The notes under the pieces are model-generated. The model saw only the letters and a program-made list of their open reading frames with translations, was not told where the DNA came from and made no database searches. The translations under genes were made by a program, and so were the position numbers. A stretch of DNA of 64,000 bases from Orbilia blumenaviensis. Taxonomy: Eukaryota; Ascomycota; Orbiliomycetes; Orbiliales; Orbiliaceae. Positions 9,751-20,409 of the stretch are shown in pieces. The number at the start of each line of letters is the position of its first letter. Position 1 is the first letter of the stretch. The stretch spans positions 1,426,001-1,490,000 of the forward strand of contig JAVHNS010000013.1 in NCBI GenBank assembly GCA_036872755.1. The letters are read 5' to 3'.

Positions 9751-12700
9751 ATGCCGCCTGAAGGGTCCAAGTTACGCATCGTTAAAAATGGACCATCCAA
9801 ACAACTTTCCTTACAGTCAACCAAAAATCATTTCTTTCTACCAGTCAACATTAACGGAAACTCCAGCACGTCTTTATTAGACTGTGGAGCAGAAGATTCA
9901 TTCATTCACCCCGAAGTTGTCAAACAACTTAAACTACCTTACATTCAGAAACTTCAGAAAACACATGTTACCGCCTTCGATAATAGCCCTCTTGGAACAA
10001 TCACTCACGAAACCACTTTCACACTTCTTATAAATGGACACTTGGAAACAATCACGATGGATATCCTAGAGACCCCCCACGAATTGGTTCTCGGATTCCC
10101 TTGGTTGGAAGAACATAACCCAAGTATTAACTGGAAAACTCGACACCTTGAATTCTCGAGATGCGATTGTAGAAAGATCTATTCCAAGATCCGACCGGAC
10201 AATCGACCCCCAAAAGAAGCTCATCACCGACTCACCCAACATATGTCACAAAAAGAAGTTAACAACCGTCTCCGAAACAAACCTCATTCCATAAGACATG
10301 TTTTTCTCAAAATACGAGAAATTAACAAAGAAAAGAAGGAGATTCCAGATTGGATTCTCGAAGATAATAAATTGGTCTTTCAGCCCCCAGACGAAAGGGA
10401 CCCCCTACCGAAAATCAATCAATTCACACATCATATCCCTCTAAAGGAAGGAACCCAACCAAAATCTCTACCTATATACGCATGTACAGAAGAAGAAACT
10501 GCGGCTCTACGCGAATACATTGACGAAAACCTTCGCAATGGATTCATACGACCTTCTAACTCACCCGCAGGACACCCTATACTATTCGTACCAAAACCTA
10601 ATGGAAAACTGCGAATATGTATCGATTACAGAAGCTTGAACGACATTACGATCAAAGACACTGGACCCCTACCACTGATAAGCGAGTCTTTCGATCGCTT
10701 AACAGGAGCAAATTACTTCACCAAATTGGATATTATCAATGCCTACTACAATATCAGGATAAATCCAGGAGAAGAATGGAAAACGGCTTTTCGATGCCGC
10801 TACGGTCTATTTGAATACTTGGTTATGCCATTTGGGCTAACCAATGCACCAGCTTCTTTCCAAGCTTTTATGAACCATGTGCTTCGAGAGCACATAGATG
10901 TCATTTGTGTTGTCTACCTAGATGACATTTTGATTTTCAGCAAGACGCTGGGAAAACACAAGGAAAACGTCAACGCAGTGTTGAAATCCCTCCGGGACTA
11001 CGACCTACGTGTGGCGCTAGACAAGTCAGAATTTGCTGTTACTGAATGCGAATTCTTAGGAGCCATAGTCACCTCGAATGGAATTAAGATGGACCCAAAG
11101 AAGGTTCAAGCCATTCAAGATTGGCCTCTCCCTGAGAATGTCAAAGAAGTGCAGTCATTTCTTGGACTTTGCAATTATTATCGACGATTTATTCGGAAAT
11201 ACAGCTTCATGTCAGCAGCGCTTTCCGAACTCACCAAGAAACAACTGAAGTTTGAAATGACGCCCGAAAGAGTTCAAGCCTTTGAAACTCTGAAAAAATC
11301 ATTTACCTCCGCCCCCATTCTCAAACTTTACGATCCGAAATTACCTATCAAGATTGAAACCGACGCCTCTACAGCAGCGCTAGGAGCCTGCTTACTCCAA
11401 CTCCATAAGGACAAACAATGGTACCCCATTGCCTACATCTCTCACAAATTCGATGCTACGCAACTGCGATACGCTATTCATGACAAGGAATTGATGGCTA
11501 TTGTAGAAGCATGTCGAAAATGGCGCGTTTACCTCCAAAGCAAAGAACCTTTCACAGTTCTATCCGATCACAAGAACCTCACTTACTTCCTAACCACGAA
11601 GGAACTTAGCAGACGGCAAGTTCGATGGTGGGAACTCCTCAGCGAATATAGCATGAAGATAATACACTTTAAAGGAAAAGAGAATGCTCTCGCAGATGCG
11701 ATAAGCAGGAGACCAGACCTTGTCAAAGGCGTTGAACCTGACAAAGGAGCAATTCTCAAATATGGCGATACTAAGGACCAGATTCTCATCAATAAATCCC
11801 TGAATCTGACAGAACACAATATCGAAGATGATCTTCGACAGAAAGTCCTCAAAGCCTATGAACAAGACCCTGTTGCACAACGGATCTTGAAGAAAGAAGA
11901 TACACCCCCTCACTTTGAATTAGTCGACGGAATTATTATGTTTCGAGACTCGTTCTACATCCCAACTAAGAAACTTCAAGAAGAAATCATCTCTTTACAC
12001 CACGATCACCCAGCTCATGGTCATCTTGGAATTGACCGTACTCAGGAACTTATCACAAAGACTTATTTCTGGCCTCAGATGAGAAAGCAGATCGAAGAAT
12101 ACATCAAAACTTGCGATCTTTGCTGCAGAAACAAGCCTAACCGACACAAACCTTACGGAACCCTTCAACCACACGACGTACCAAGTGCACCCTTCGAAGT
12201 TATTACTTACGACTTTGTACAAGGAATGCCTCCAGCACGAGACCCCCTCACCAACAAGCTGTACGACGAAATATTGGTTATCACGGACAAGTTGACAAAA
12301 GTTGCTATTTTTGTCCCATGGGATAGCCAATGGGGAGCCAAAGAATTACAACAAGTCTACCACAACCATGTTTTCTCTAAATATGGAATCCAACGAAAAC
12401 ACATTTCTGATCGCGACCCTCTTTTTACGAGCAAATATTGGCAGTCAATTATGAACCAAACTGGTACTAAATTGAACATTGCAACCAAAGGTCACGCTCA
12501 AACGGACGGAGCCTCCGAGAGACTCATCCAAACCCTTGAAATCTACCTTCGAAACTTCCTCAACTACGCTCAAAATAATTGGATACCCCTTCTACCCATG
12601 GCAGAATTCACCTACAACACTTCTCAACATTCAACTACTAAGTACACCCCGTACGAAGTACTGAGAGGATGGACGCCTAAGGCTATTCTTCCCCCTCTCA

Positions 12701-13311
12701 CGCCGAAAGAAGTTGTCCCCGAAGCTGAAGAACATATGAAATCAATGAAGAATGCTCATAATATTCTCGTAAAAGACCTTCAGTTCTCACAAGAAAGAAT
12801 GAGCCATTACTACGACAAACGACGGGAGGAAGCCCCAGATTTTAAAGAAGGAGATAAAGCATATCTGCTTGCACGAAACTTGAAAACCAAGCGACCTAAT
12901 AAAAAACTTGATTTTCAGAAATTTGGCCCATACGTAATCAAGAAGAAACTTGGAAAGCACCATTTTGAACTTGACATACCTGGACCAACACGGATACACA
13001 AGACATTTCATGTCTCAGTCTTAGAAAGAGCCCCTCCAGGACTCAGAGAAGACCCGAACGAGATTGAAATCGAATACGACGACTACGCGGAATACGAAGT
13101 TGAAAGAATCCTTGACGGACCTAACGGCGACAACGAATACCTTATTCGTTGGGCTGCTCCCTACGGACCAGAAGACGATTCTTGGCAACCAGAAGAAAAT
13201 ATTTCGCCACAAACTATACAGGATTACCTTAGGAACAGGGACCCACCCCATCAACCTGATGCCCCTGCACCTAAACGAGGACGAGGAAGACCTAAGAAAA
13301 ATAGAGATTAG
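9751..13311 (+). CDS. pol: Pol polyprotein: protease, RT, RNase H, integrase, chromodomain
   Basis: 1186 residues from the first ATG; probably made mainly as a Gag-Pol fusion by -1 frameshifting, since the frame is open from about 9688. An aspartic protease motif LLDCGAEDSFI lies near residue 44, with Cys in place of the usual Ser/Thr after Asp. Reverse transcriptase carries YLDDILIFS near 389. RNase H begins ETDAS near 533. The integrase zinc domain (HHCC type) spans about 750-795, with catalytic Asp near 820, Asp in DRDPLF near 887 and Glu in TDGASER near 922. The C-terminal chromodomain at about 1115-1165 (EYEVERIL, YLIRW, DSWQPEENI) steers integration to modified chromatin. All key motifs are present and unbroken. 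Confidence 0.97.
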   Translation: MPPEGSKLRIVKNGPSKQLSLQSTKNHFFLPVNINGNSSTSLLDCGAEDSFIHPEVVKQLKLPYIQKLQKTHVTAFDNSPLGTITHETTFTLLINGHLETITMDILETPHELVLGFPWLEEHNPSINWKTRHLEFSRCDCRKIYSKIRPDNRPPKEAHHRLTQHMSQKEVNNRLRNKPHSIRHVFLKIREINKEKKEIPDWILEDNKLVFQPPDERDPLPKINQFTHHIPLKEGTQPKSLPIYACTEEETAALREYIDENLRNGFIRPSNSPAGHPILFVPKPNGKLRICIDYRSLNDITIKDTGPLPLISESFDRLTGANYFTKLDIINAYYNIRINPGEEWKTAFRCRYGLFEYLVMPFGLTNAPASFQAFMNHVLREHIDVICVVYLDDILIFSKTLGKHKENVNAVLKSLRDYDLRVALDKSEFAVTECEFLGAIVTSNGIKMDPKKVQAIQDWPLPENVKEVQSFLGLCNYYRRFIRKYSFMSAALSELTKKQLKFEMTPERVQAFETLKKSFTSAPILKLYDPKLPIKIETDASTAALGACLLQLHKDKQWYPIAYISHKFDATQLRYAIHDKELMAIVEACRKWRVYLQSKEPFTVLSDHKNLTYFLTTKELSRRQVRWWELLSEYSMKIIHFKGKENALADAISRRPDLVKGVEPDKGAILKYGDTKDQILINKSLNLTEHNIEDDLRQKVLKAYEQDPVAQRILKKEDTPPHFELVDGIIMFRDSFYIPTKKLQEEIISLHHDHPAHGHLGIDRTQELITKTYFWPQMRKQIEEYIKTCDLCCRNKPNRHKPYGTLQPHDVPSAPFEVITYDFVQGMPPARDPLTNKLYDEILVITDKLTKVAIFVPWDSQWGAKELQQVYHNHVFSKYGIQRKHISDRDPLFTSKYWQSIMNQTGTKLNIATKGHAQTDGASERLIQTLEIYLRNFLNYAQNNWIPLLPMAEFTYNTSQHSTTKYTPYEVLRGWTPKAILPPLTPKEVVPEAEEHMKSMKNAHNILVKDLQFSQERMSHYYDKRREEAPDFKEGDKAYLLARNLKTKRPNKKLDFQKFGPYVIKKKLGKHHFELDIPGPTRIHKTFHVSVLERAPPGLREDPNEIEIEYDDYAEYEVERILDGPNGDNEYLIRWAAPYGPEDDSWQPEENISPQTIQDYLRNRDPPHQPDAPAPKRGRGRPKKNRD

Positions 13312-13665
13312 CATACTTTGTAGATTTTCGACCTACAAGGATATGGCCTCTCTACCCAACCAGTTCCTACACTTACGAATTTTCTTTACAAACATCCACC
13401 TCCACAGACACACGGTCTGAACAGACACCTACGGTGTTGATCGTCCAACCACTCTTCGACCCTCTCCAGATACCTTATTTCCTCAACCAGCAGAACCCTG
13501 TACTCTGGCCGCGCTAACGAGCGACTGCGCAGAAGCTGTATCGATAGAGCGATACCACGAATTATTGGAGTCAACGACTCAGCGCGAATCATAGCAAGAT
13601 AACAAGGCATGATTTGATTTGAAAATGAGAAGTTACGAATACATGACAGGAAACCAGCCAAAGTT
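13312..13665. other. Spacer between pol and the antisense gene
   Basis: Both genes converge here. It holds the 3' end of the antisense transcript and internal 3' sequence of the element. No further gene is seen. Confidence 0.5.
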
Positions 13666-14364
13666 TCAGATAGTACTCTGAAGGAAATCCTCCATGGAAA
13701 ACGCGAGATAACTCTCATCCCACCCAGCAGAAAAATCCACCGCATCCGCTGGGATGTCGCAGAAGAAGTCAAGCACCTCATCAGGCGCTGACGAACCTTC
13801 ACCAGCCCCTTCTTCAACGATCGGATCATCTCCGAATATCATATCATTTTCTATGACTCTCTGTTCTTCATGAAGAAGAGATTCTCGATACTTCCGCGCG
13901 ATTACTGAAGCCTCAGTGGATTGACGTTTTAATTCAGCCGCAACAGTGTTGAACTCAGCCAGAAGCTCTGTGAGCTTTGTCTGACCTTCGATGACTTTTT
14001 GATGTGCTATTTCATACCGAGCAGAAGTTTCTTCCAATTCTTTGAACTTCTTGTCTCGAATTTCCGCAATACGATCCACTAAAGATTTTGGATTAGAAAC
14101 ACCCCACAAAGCGGAGAAAAACAAAAATCACTTACAAGGAATTGCATTGCATTTTCCTACTCTGCCCTGTCTATGACAGACTTCGCACTTGATGCTCTTT
14201 TCCAACATGACGCAAATATGACCGTTCGCGACGCAGTGTGAACACGGAACTGCAGCCTCTAAACCTTCTGACTTGAACCGCTCAAGAAAGATGGCCCTTC
14301 TTCGTTTTGCTTGGACGCGATTCTCTGATCTTTTTTTAGGTTTTTGAATGGCGCTCCGTTGCAT
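13666..14364 (-). CDS. Antisense spliced zinc-cluster/coiled-coil protein carried by the chromovirus
   Basis: Two exons, 14364-14136 and 14078-13666, separated by a 57-bp GT-AG intron, join in frame to 213 residues. The N-terminus is very basic (KPKKRSENRVQAKRRR), resembling a nuclear signal. Next comes a six-cysteine cluster of spacing C-x2-C-x6-C-x8-C-x2-C-x8-C (starting PCSHC), then a long heptad-like coiled coil, then an acidic tail rich in Asp/Glu. This layout suggests a nuclear regulatory or nucleic-acid-binding protein, perhaps acting on the element's own LTR; that is inference. The intron is on the strand opposite to the genomic RNA, so it would not be spliced out during retrotransposition, which explains how it survives. 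Similar Cys-rich hypothetical proteins occur widely in Pezizomycotina. Confidence 0.75.
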
Positions 14365-14689
14365 GATCAGAATGAAAGATTTGATATTATTTTGTATGTA
14401 TGAAAGAATATTTTGTGGTTTAAGTTTTGAAATTTAGTTATGGTGCGAATTGCAGTTATTTATGTTTGATTTTGATTACATAATCATGTAACGTGATCAT
14501 GAAGGCTAAGCCTTCGGACACGAGAATTCTTGTACACAAATTTCTCCCAGACGGTTTTCCCGTACGGTAGAATTTTGTAGACGAATTTTGTACAAAGGCC
14601 CTTTACCCAGTTTTGTTGCATCTCCTATGTGCGAGAAGATCCCGCATGGGAATTTCCCTTTTGGGAGTTTCCCTTGAAGGAGGAGATAG
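14365..14689. other. Promoter region of the antisense gene and 3' leader
   Basis: About 325 bp lie between the antisense ATG and the right LTR. They must hold the antisense promoter if that gene is expressed. A short inverted pattern (TTGTAC...GTACAA near 14530-14596) is present. Confidence 0.45.
14676..14689 (+). other. Polypurine tract of the chromovirus
   Basis: GAAGGAGGAGATAG directly precedes the right LTR and is purine except for one T, the usual primer site for plus-strand synthesis. Confidence 0.8.
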
Positions 14690-15247
14690 TGTCACGGCCA
14701 GCCATACTAGGTATGTCTTGGCGTGTCAAACATGAGTCCGTTTTCGCAGGCTGTTTCTCACACCGAGATGATTTTTATTATAAATATCCGGCGGGAGAAA
14801 ACCATACCAGAAAAGAGACGGATTGGACTGTGTTGTGCCGACAACACAACTCCCAGAACAAACCATGCAGAAAGCGTTATGTGTGGCTTGGCGCGTTATG
14901 TGCACATAACGCCCTCCGGGGCACATAACGCCCAAGTCTATAGACGATTCACATTTGTATGGACGACGCTCATGTATATAAGGACCTTTGAACGATGGCA
15001 GTCTCAGGATTCTTTCTTAGACTCCATCGGTCAACTTATCAATACTCAATACACTCTGTTTACTACCTTTACCCATTGAACCTAGTATCCCCTTACTAGG
15101 AGTTACACTATTTGATATCTCTATATTCAACCCAGCTTACCTTGAGAGAATAATCTGAATACTTTAGATTGAGAATACGATTAGCCAAAGAACGCTAGGC
15201 TGTTTTAGGAATTTCCTATTTGGGAAATACCCGGGACAGGTGTAACA
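14690..15247 (+). repeat. Right LTR of the chromovirus
   Basis: 558 bp, apparently identical to the left LTR, with the same TATA box and palindrome. It supplies the 3' end of the element RNA. Confidence 0.96.
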
Positions 15248-15252
15248 ATTAT
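15248..15252 (+). repeat. Target-site duplication ATTAT, right copy
   Basis: It matches 6053-6057. Beyond it the old element's mutated sequence resumes. Confidence 0.85.
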
Positions 15253-15414
15253 TAAATTTGGGATTATTGGTATTAGTATTATATTTAATAATCTATATTG
15301 ATAATATTATTTGGTGGTGTTTTATATATATGGAAGATAATGGTCGACATATTTTTTAATATTTTTGGTTATATATGGTTAATAATATGATTCTGCTAAT
15401 TAAAAATATGTTTT

Positions 15415-15612
15415 TTAAAATTTATGATGTGTTTGGGTATTATGTGTTATCTTTAAAACTTTGTGTTGTAGTTTTTTTATTGGTAAATATAATTTTAGTG
15501 ATTTTTTTATTGTATTGTTAAAGAATAATAGTCTGTTTTTTAATATATATGCTGATGTCTGGTACAATTGGAATTTTTTGTTGTTGGGCTTTTGTTTTTC
15601 TAATTTTTTCAA
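15415..15612 (-). pseudogene. Decayed integrase N-terminal region of the old element
   Basis: An open stretch contains LKLYLPIKKLQHKVLKITHN, which resembles the segment before and around the integrase HHCC domain of gypsy elements. The second His region is corrupted. Its position, about 1.3 kb beyond the reverse transcriptase motif, fits the gypsy order and argues against a Ty1/copia order. Confidence 0.5.
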
Positions 15613-16699
15613 TATATCACCGTCCTTTTTCTAATACTTTTTTTTTATTTTTTTTTCAAATTTTTTTGAAAACTCTATTGTTATTGTAGTGAAATACAGA
15701 TTTTGGGACTTTGCTAATTTCTCCTTTTTATAAGCAAAGTATATTTTTTCTATGTTATCCACAACCTTCTTTACCTTTGCTATTTCCTCCTTTTCCCAAT
15801 TTAATTACCATTATCGTATTTCTTCCTTGAACAACTCTTTAACCTTAATTTTCAACTTATTAAAAATATTTAATACTTCTATTTTACATCTTTATCAATA
15901 ACACACTACAATTCTATTCCAAAATTACAATAAAAAGACTACCTATTTCTAATATAATATATTAACCTTTTTTGGTATAACTATTCTAACCTTTTTTAAT
16001 TTTAATAAATTCCAAATAATAAAATAATTAGTATATATAACCAAATACAATATTTATTTTACATACAACTAAAATTATTTAAAACTTTATACCAATCCAA
16101 AAAATTCTAAATCTATCAAAAAATATTTTATTTTTACTATTATTAACTTTTTTAAAAGAAATACTAACAATACTAAATTTTCTTTATTTATTAAATATAT
16201 TTTCAAAAAAATTTAAATTTCCTTATCTATATCTTATCCAAATTTTTAAAATTTCAAATTTACAATCTTATCCATAAAAAAATTTGTTTTATATACCTTC
16301 ACCTAATATACCACTACTCCTCATCCCCATACCTAACTACTATTTATAAAAACATATAAAATCTTATCTTACTAAAAATACACTAACAAAACTAATAATA
16401 CAAATTATATATCCTTAAAAATAATTTTTTATTTATTATTTAAATTAATCTTTATTCAATTAATATATATTTTTTTTATTAAACCTTTTACCAATAAATC
16501 TTTTAACAATTTAATTTTAATTATCTACAACAACACTATTTTTTATATAAAAAACAAAATCAAGTATAAATACCAATTAACCATATCAATAAATAATTCC
16601 AAATCTACTAAATTTTTAAATTTTATAAAATTTTTTATTACCATCATCCATTATTTTAAAATTAATATTCTAAATCAATTAATAATTTTATTTAATAAT

Positions 16700-16980
16700 T
16701 TTATTAAATAAAAATTTAAATAATACTTATTAATTTTTAATATAATTTCTATATTTTATAAAATTTAAAAAACTTTATTTAACTTTTCAATAAAATTTCT
16801 AAAAATTTTAATATATATTACTAAATCATCAACATATACTAATACAAATTTCCCAAATTTCTCAAATAAATAATTTATTAATTTTTATTAATATTAAATT
16901 AATTTTTTATATTTTATAAATATAACAATAAACATTTTATATTTGTAATATATTATTATTATAATTTAATAACAATAGCT
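16700..16980 (-). pseudogene. Decayed reverse transcriptase of the old element
   Basis: Minus-strand codons at 16836-16813 read YVDDLVIY. Just before is KLINYLFEKFGKFVLV and after is a stretch like the gypsy SKT..EH..HL..V. pattern (here IKIFRNFIEKLNKVF). In-frame TAA codons sit where Gln or Lys would be expected, consistent with C-to-T change. Confidence 0.7.
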
Positions 16981-17784
16981 TTTTTTAACCATTCTTTAAT
17001 AATATACCATTATAATATCTCCTATAATTAACCAATATTTTTTAATTAATTTATTTATTATTTTATCTTGCAATAAAATTAAATATATATTATTTAAAAC
17101 TAAATTATTTAACAATCTCATATTTATTATAAGATATATTTTAATATTTTTATACACCATAAATACTTATAAATTATATAACAATTTTAATACAAATATT
17201 AACTAAATTTTTTTATTTTTAATAAAAAAATTAAAAATTATATTAACTATATTTTTACTTTTTTAAAATAATTAAATTAAAAATTTGGATTTCAATTTTT
17301 TTTTATCTTTTTAATAAACCAAAATTTTTAACTAATTATTTTCTTTTTTATACACCATACCTAAAAAAATATTAAAAAATTTAGTATATTTTTTAACTAA
17401 AAATTTTAAAACTTCAATTTTTAAATTTATTATATCATCCATCATATTAATATTAATTTTTTTATAAAATAATATTAATATATCTGAAATAGTTATATTT
17501 TCAAAAAATAGGTAAAAATATATTAGTACATATATTTATTTTAATTATTTTGATATTTGATATTTTTTATTTTTTTCTAAAAAAAATCTTTCAAAATTTC
17601 TTTGGATTATCAATTTAGCTTTTAAAAATATATAAATATTTATTTATAAAATTTGGAAAGTTAGTTCCTCCATCAATTCAGTAATCTTAATATTAATGAT
17701 TTTTACAATAAGAATATCTTTCTTCTTTCTCTTTTTTGAAAAATCTTTGCTAGTATCTTCTTTCTTTAAAAACCAGCCACTAAA

Positions 17785-17985
17785 TCATTCTTCATATTCT
17801 TGGGACACTTCGGCCCAGAAACCATATTTCACCCCATCAAATAAACTAATTACTCCCAATATGCAATTCCTTGGTAGTTTGATTTTATTATCAGTAATAT
17901 TTGCAACTACAAACTTTGTTTGGTTGTAGGACATGACTTCATTCAGAACTGCTATTCCCAAATCATTGTTTTTAATATAGTTCAA
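17785..17985 (-). pseudogene. Remnant between protease and RT of the old element
   Basis: A 66-codon open stretch includes KFVVANITDNKIKLPRN and CILGVI, resembling the segment after the protease in gypsy-type Pol proteins. It lies in a patch with less mutation than its surroundings. Confidence 0.5.
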
Positions 17986-19224
17986 CTTAAATTAATAGTT
18001 TTGATATTAATCTATTTTATTAAACCTGATCTTAACTAAATGTTGACAATTTGATGATAAAATAATTAATTTCACAATTCTTATTAACATTTTCTTAACC
18101 AAATGTTTTTTTTTTATAATCACCAACACCCTAATTATTTTATAAAAATTCATTATAACTGCTTACTAGATTAACTATAAAATAATATTTTCCTATATAA
18201 ATATATCTTACTTTATTAATAATTTATATTATAAATATTTTATTATTAGATATTTTTTAATAAATCATATCTAATTACTTTTTTTAATTTTTTAAAAAAT
18301 CAAAAATTTTACCCATTTTTTAAATTATTTATTACCACCGCCAAATTCTTCAACTGTTATATTATTATCATACAACTTTATAACCATAAATATAATTTCT
18401 TTAACTATTTTTTTAAAAAATATTTTATTTACCAAAAAATTTCTAAAATTGGTATTTGCATAATTAATATATTATTTTTTTTTTAATTTAAAAACTATCT
18501 TAATTTTTATATATTAATTATTATTAATTATATTTAAAATTATTATTAATAAAATTAATAGAATTAATTTAAATATCTATAATTTAATTATGTTTTGATA
18601 ATCATTAATTATTATTATTTAATATTTTTTTTAAATTATATATTAATATAATTTATTTTTCAATTTAAAAATTTTATTATAAATTTAATAATTAATATTT
18701 TTTTTAAATAATTTTAAAATATTAATTTAAATAATTAATTATTTTAGATTTTTTAAATAAATCTCTTTCTTCATCATAAAATAAAAATTAATTTTTAATA
18801 TTTTTAATATTATACTATTTTTTTACACTAATAATACTATTATTTTTAATTTTAATAATTTTAATATAACTTTTTTTTAATTTTAATATAACACTAAATC
18901 TAAAATTAAGTTTATATCTAATTAATTACAATCTTCATCTTTATAATCATCATCTTCACTACTTAACTTTATCATAAATTATTTAAAAAATTTTATTTAA
19001 TAATTTTTTTTAATAGCTCATCTATAATATCCTTAATTTTTATTATTATCTAAATCATCTTCAAAAACTTCACCATAAAAAACATTTATTATTTTCCAAA
19101 ATTTTTCATTCACATTAACTACTTACTATTATACTTCTTCAACCACTACATAAACATTTTCAATTTTTTAATATATATTATATAAATTTTTTAAATCCTA
19201 TTCAATATAATAAACAATTTTTTT

Positions 19225-19290
19225 CTTTTTTAAACAATTTTTTACCCAATAATCAAAATTATTATAATTAAAACACTTTAATTTAACCAA
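19225..19290 (-). pseudogene. Decayed Gag zinc knuckle of the old element
   Basis: The minus strand reads KCFNYNNFDYWVKNCLKK. The spacing fits a CCHC knuckle in which the second Cys and the His have both become Tyr, each explained by a single G-to-A or C-to-T transition. Confidence 0.6.
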
Positions 19291-20208
19291 TTATTTATTT
19301 TTTTTCTTTTAATTAATTTTACAAATAACTTTTAAATAAATATTTTTTTTATCAACTTTTTTTTTTTTAATTTCATTTATTTGTTTTTAATACTATTTTT
19401 TAATTATAATTTTTTTTTATTAATAATTAACTACAAAATTGCTACAACCTTTTTAATTTTAATTTTTACCACCACCAATCCAAATTAATTTTTTGTTATT
19501 ATTTTTTTTAATATTCATATTTTTAAATAATATTTTTTTTTTTTTATATTCATATTATTTTTATATTATTATTTATTATTATATTAATGTTATTTAATAC
19601 AATTCCAAATTTTTCTTTTTTTAAACTGAAATATAAATATATTTTATAATTAATTTAAAATTTTACACTCTATTCTCAAATTTTTTATAAATTACATCCA
19701 CCTATACACAAAAATTATTTTTTCTGCATATTATTAACTTTTACAATTTATTATCAAAATAATTTAGTAAATTTTTTTTATCCCATTCAAATATATATAC
19801 AATCATTTTTATTAATAATCCTTTATCTACATTAATAAAATTTTTAATAAAATAAATTATTTAATTTTATATATTAATAAAAAAATCTTTTTTTTTATTT
19901 AATAACAAAATATTTTTTTAATTTTAAATAATTTTATTATTTAAATATAAAAATAAAATTATTCTTATTTTATACTTATTTAATTAATGTAATAACATTT
20001 TTTTAATTTAAATTATAAAATAATAAATAATATTTAAATTAAATCATTTTTTTAATTTAAATATCATTTATTTAATTATTTATTTAGATTAAAATAATTT
20101 AATATTAAATATGTTAACTTTGTTATTTACCATCATAATTACCAACAACTTCTTTATTATATTTTCATTATTTACAGCTTTTTTTTCATTCAATTAATTT
20201 TTTCTTTT

Positions 20209-20409
20209 TTAAATTATTATATATTTTTTAAAATCAAAAGTTCTTATATTATTATTTACTTCATTTTCACCATTTTTGTTTATAAAATAATCAAATTTTT
20301 TTTTTCTAACTTCTTCCAAGTAATCATCTACTGATTTAATATTTGTCTCCACCACTTTAGCAAACTCTCTTTCCAATTCTCTATTTACTTCCTTTTTTAT
20401 CATATTCAA
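20209..20409 (-). pseudogene. Possible Gag N-terminal remnant of the old element
   Basis: A 66-codon charged, helical-looking frame lies upstream of the zinc-knuckle remnant on the same strand. Family similarity is not evident; the assignment rests on position. Confidence 0.3.

Larger units (their letters stand above)
6058..15247 (+). mobile_element. Intact Ty3/gypsy chromovirus, 9190 bp
   Basis: The element consists of 558-bp LTR, gag, pol in the -1 frame, an antisense spliced gene, polypurine tract and 558-bp LTR, with ATTAT target duplications. The LTRs look identical over their length and both long frames are open, so insertion is recent. Base composition is normal and there is no sign of the mutation that ruined the surrounding DNA. 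The chromodomain at the end of pol, the GAG-PR-RT-RH-INT order and a self-priming type PBS place it with fungal chromoviruses of the Tf1/sushi-like kind. It is oriented opposite to the old element around it and is probably able to move. Confidence 0.96.

Noticed and set aside
13386..13829. 147-codon minus frame in the chromovirus
   Set aside because: It overlaps the better-supported spliced antisense gene in another frame.
16813..16836. YVDD motif first read as Ty1/copia reverse transcriptase
   Set aside because: Flanking residues fit the gypsy pattern, and integrase-like sequence lies after RT rather than before it, with about 3 kb of further coding space downstream. Gypsy order fits better.
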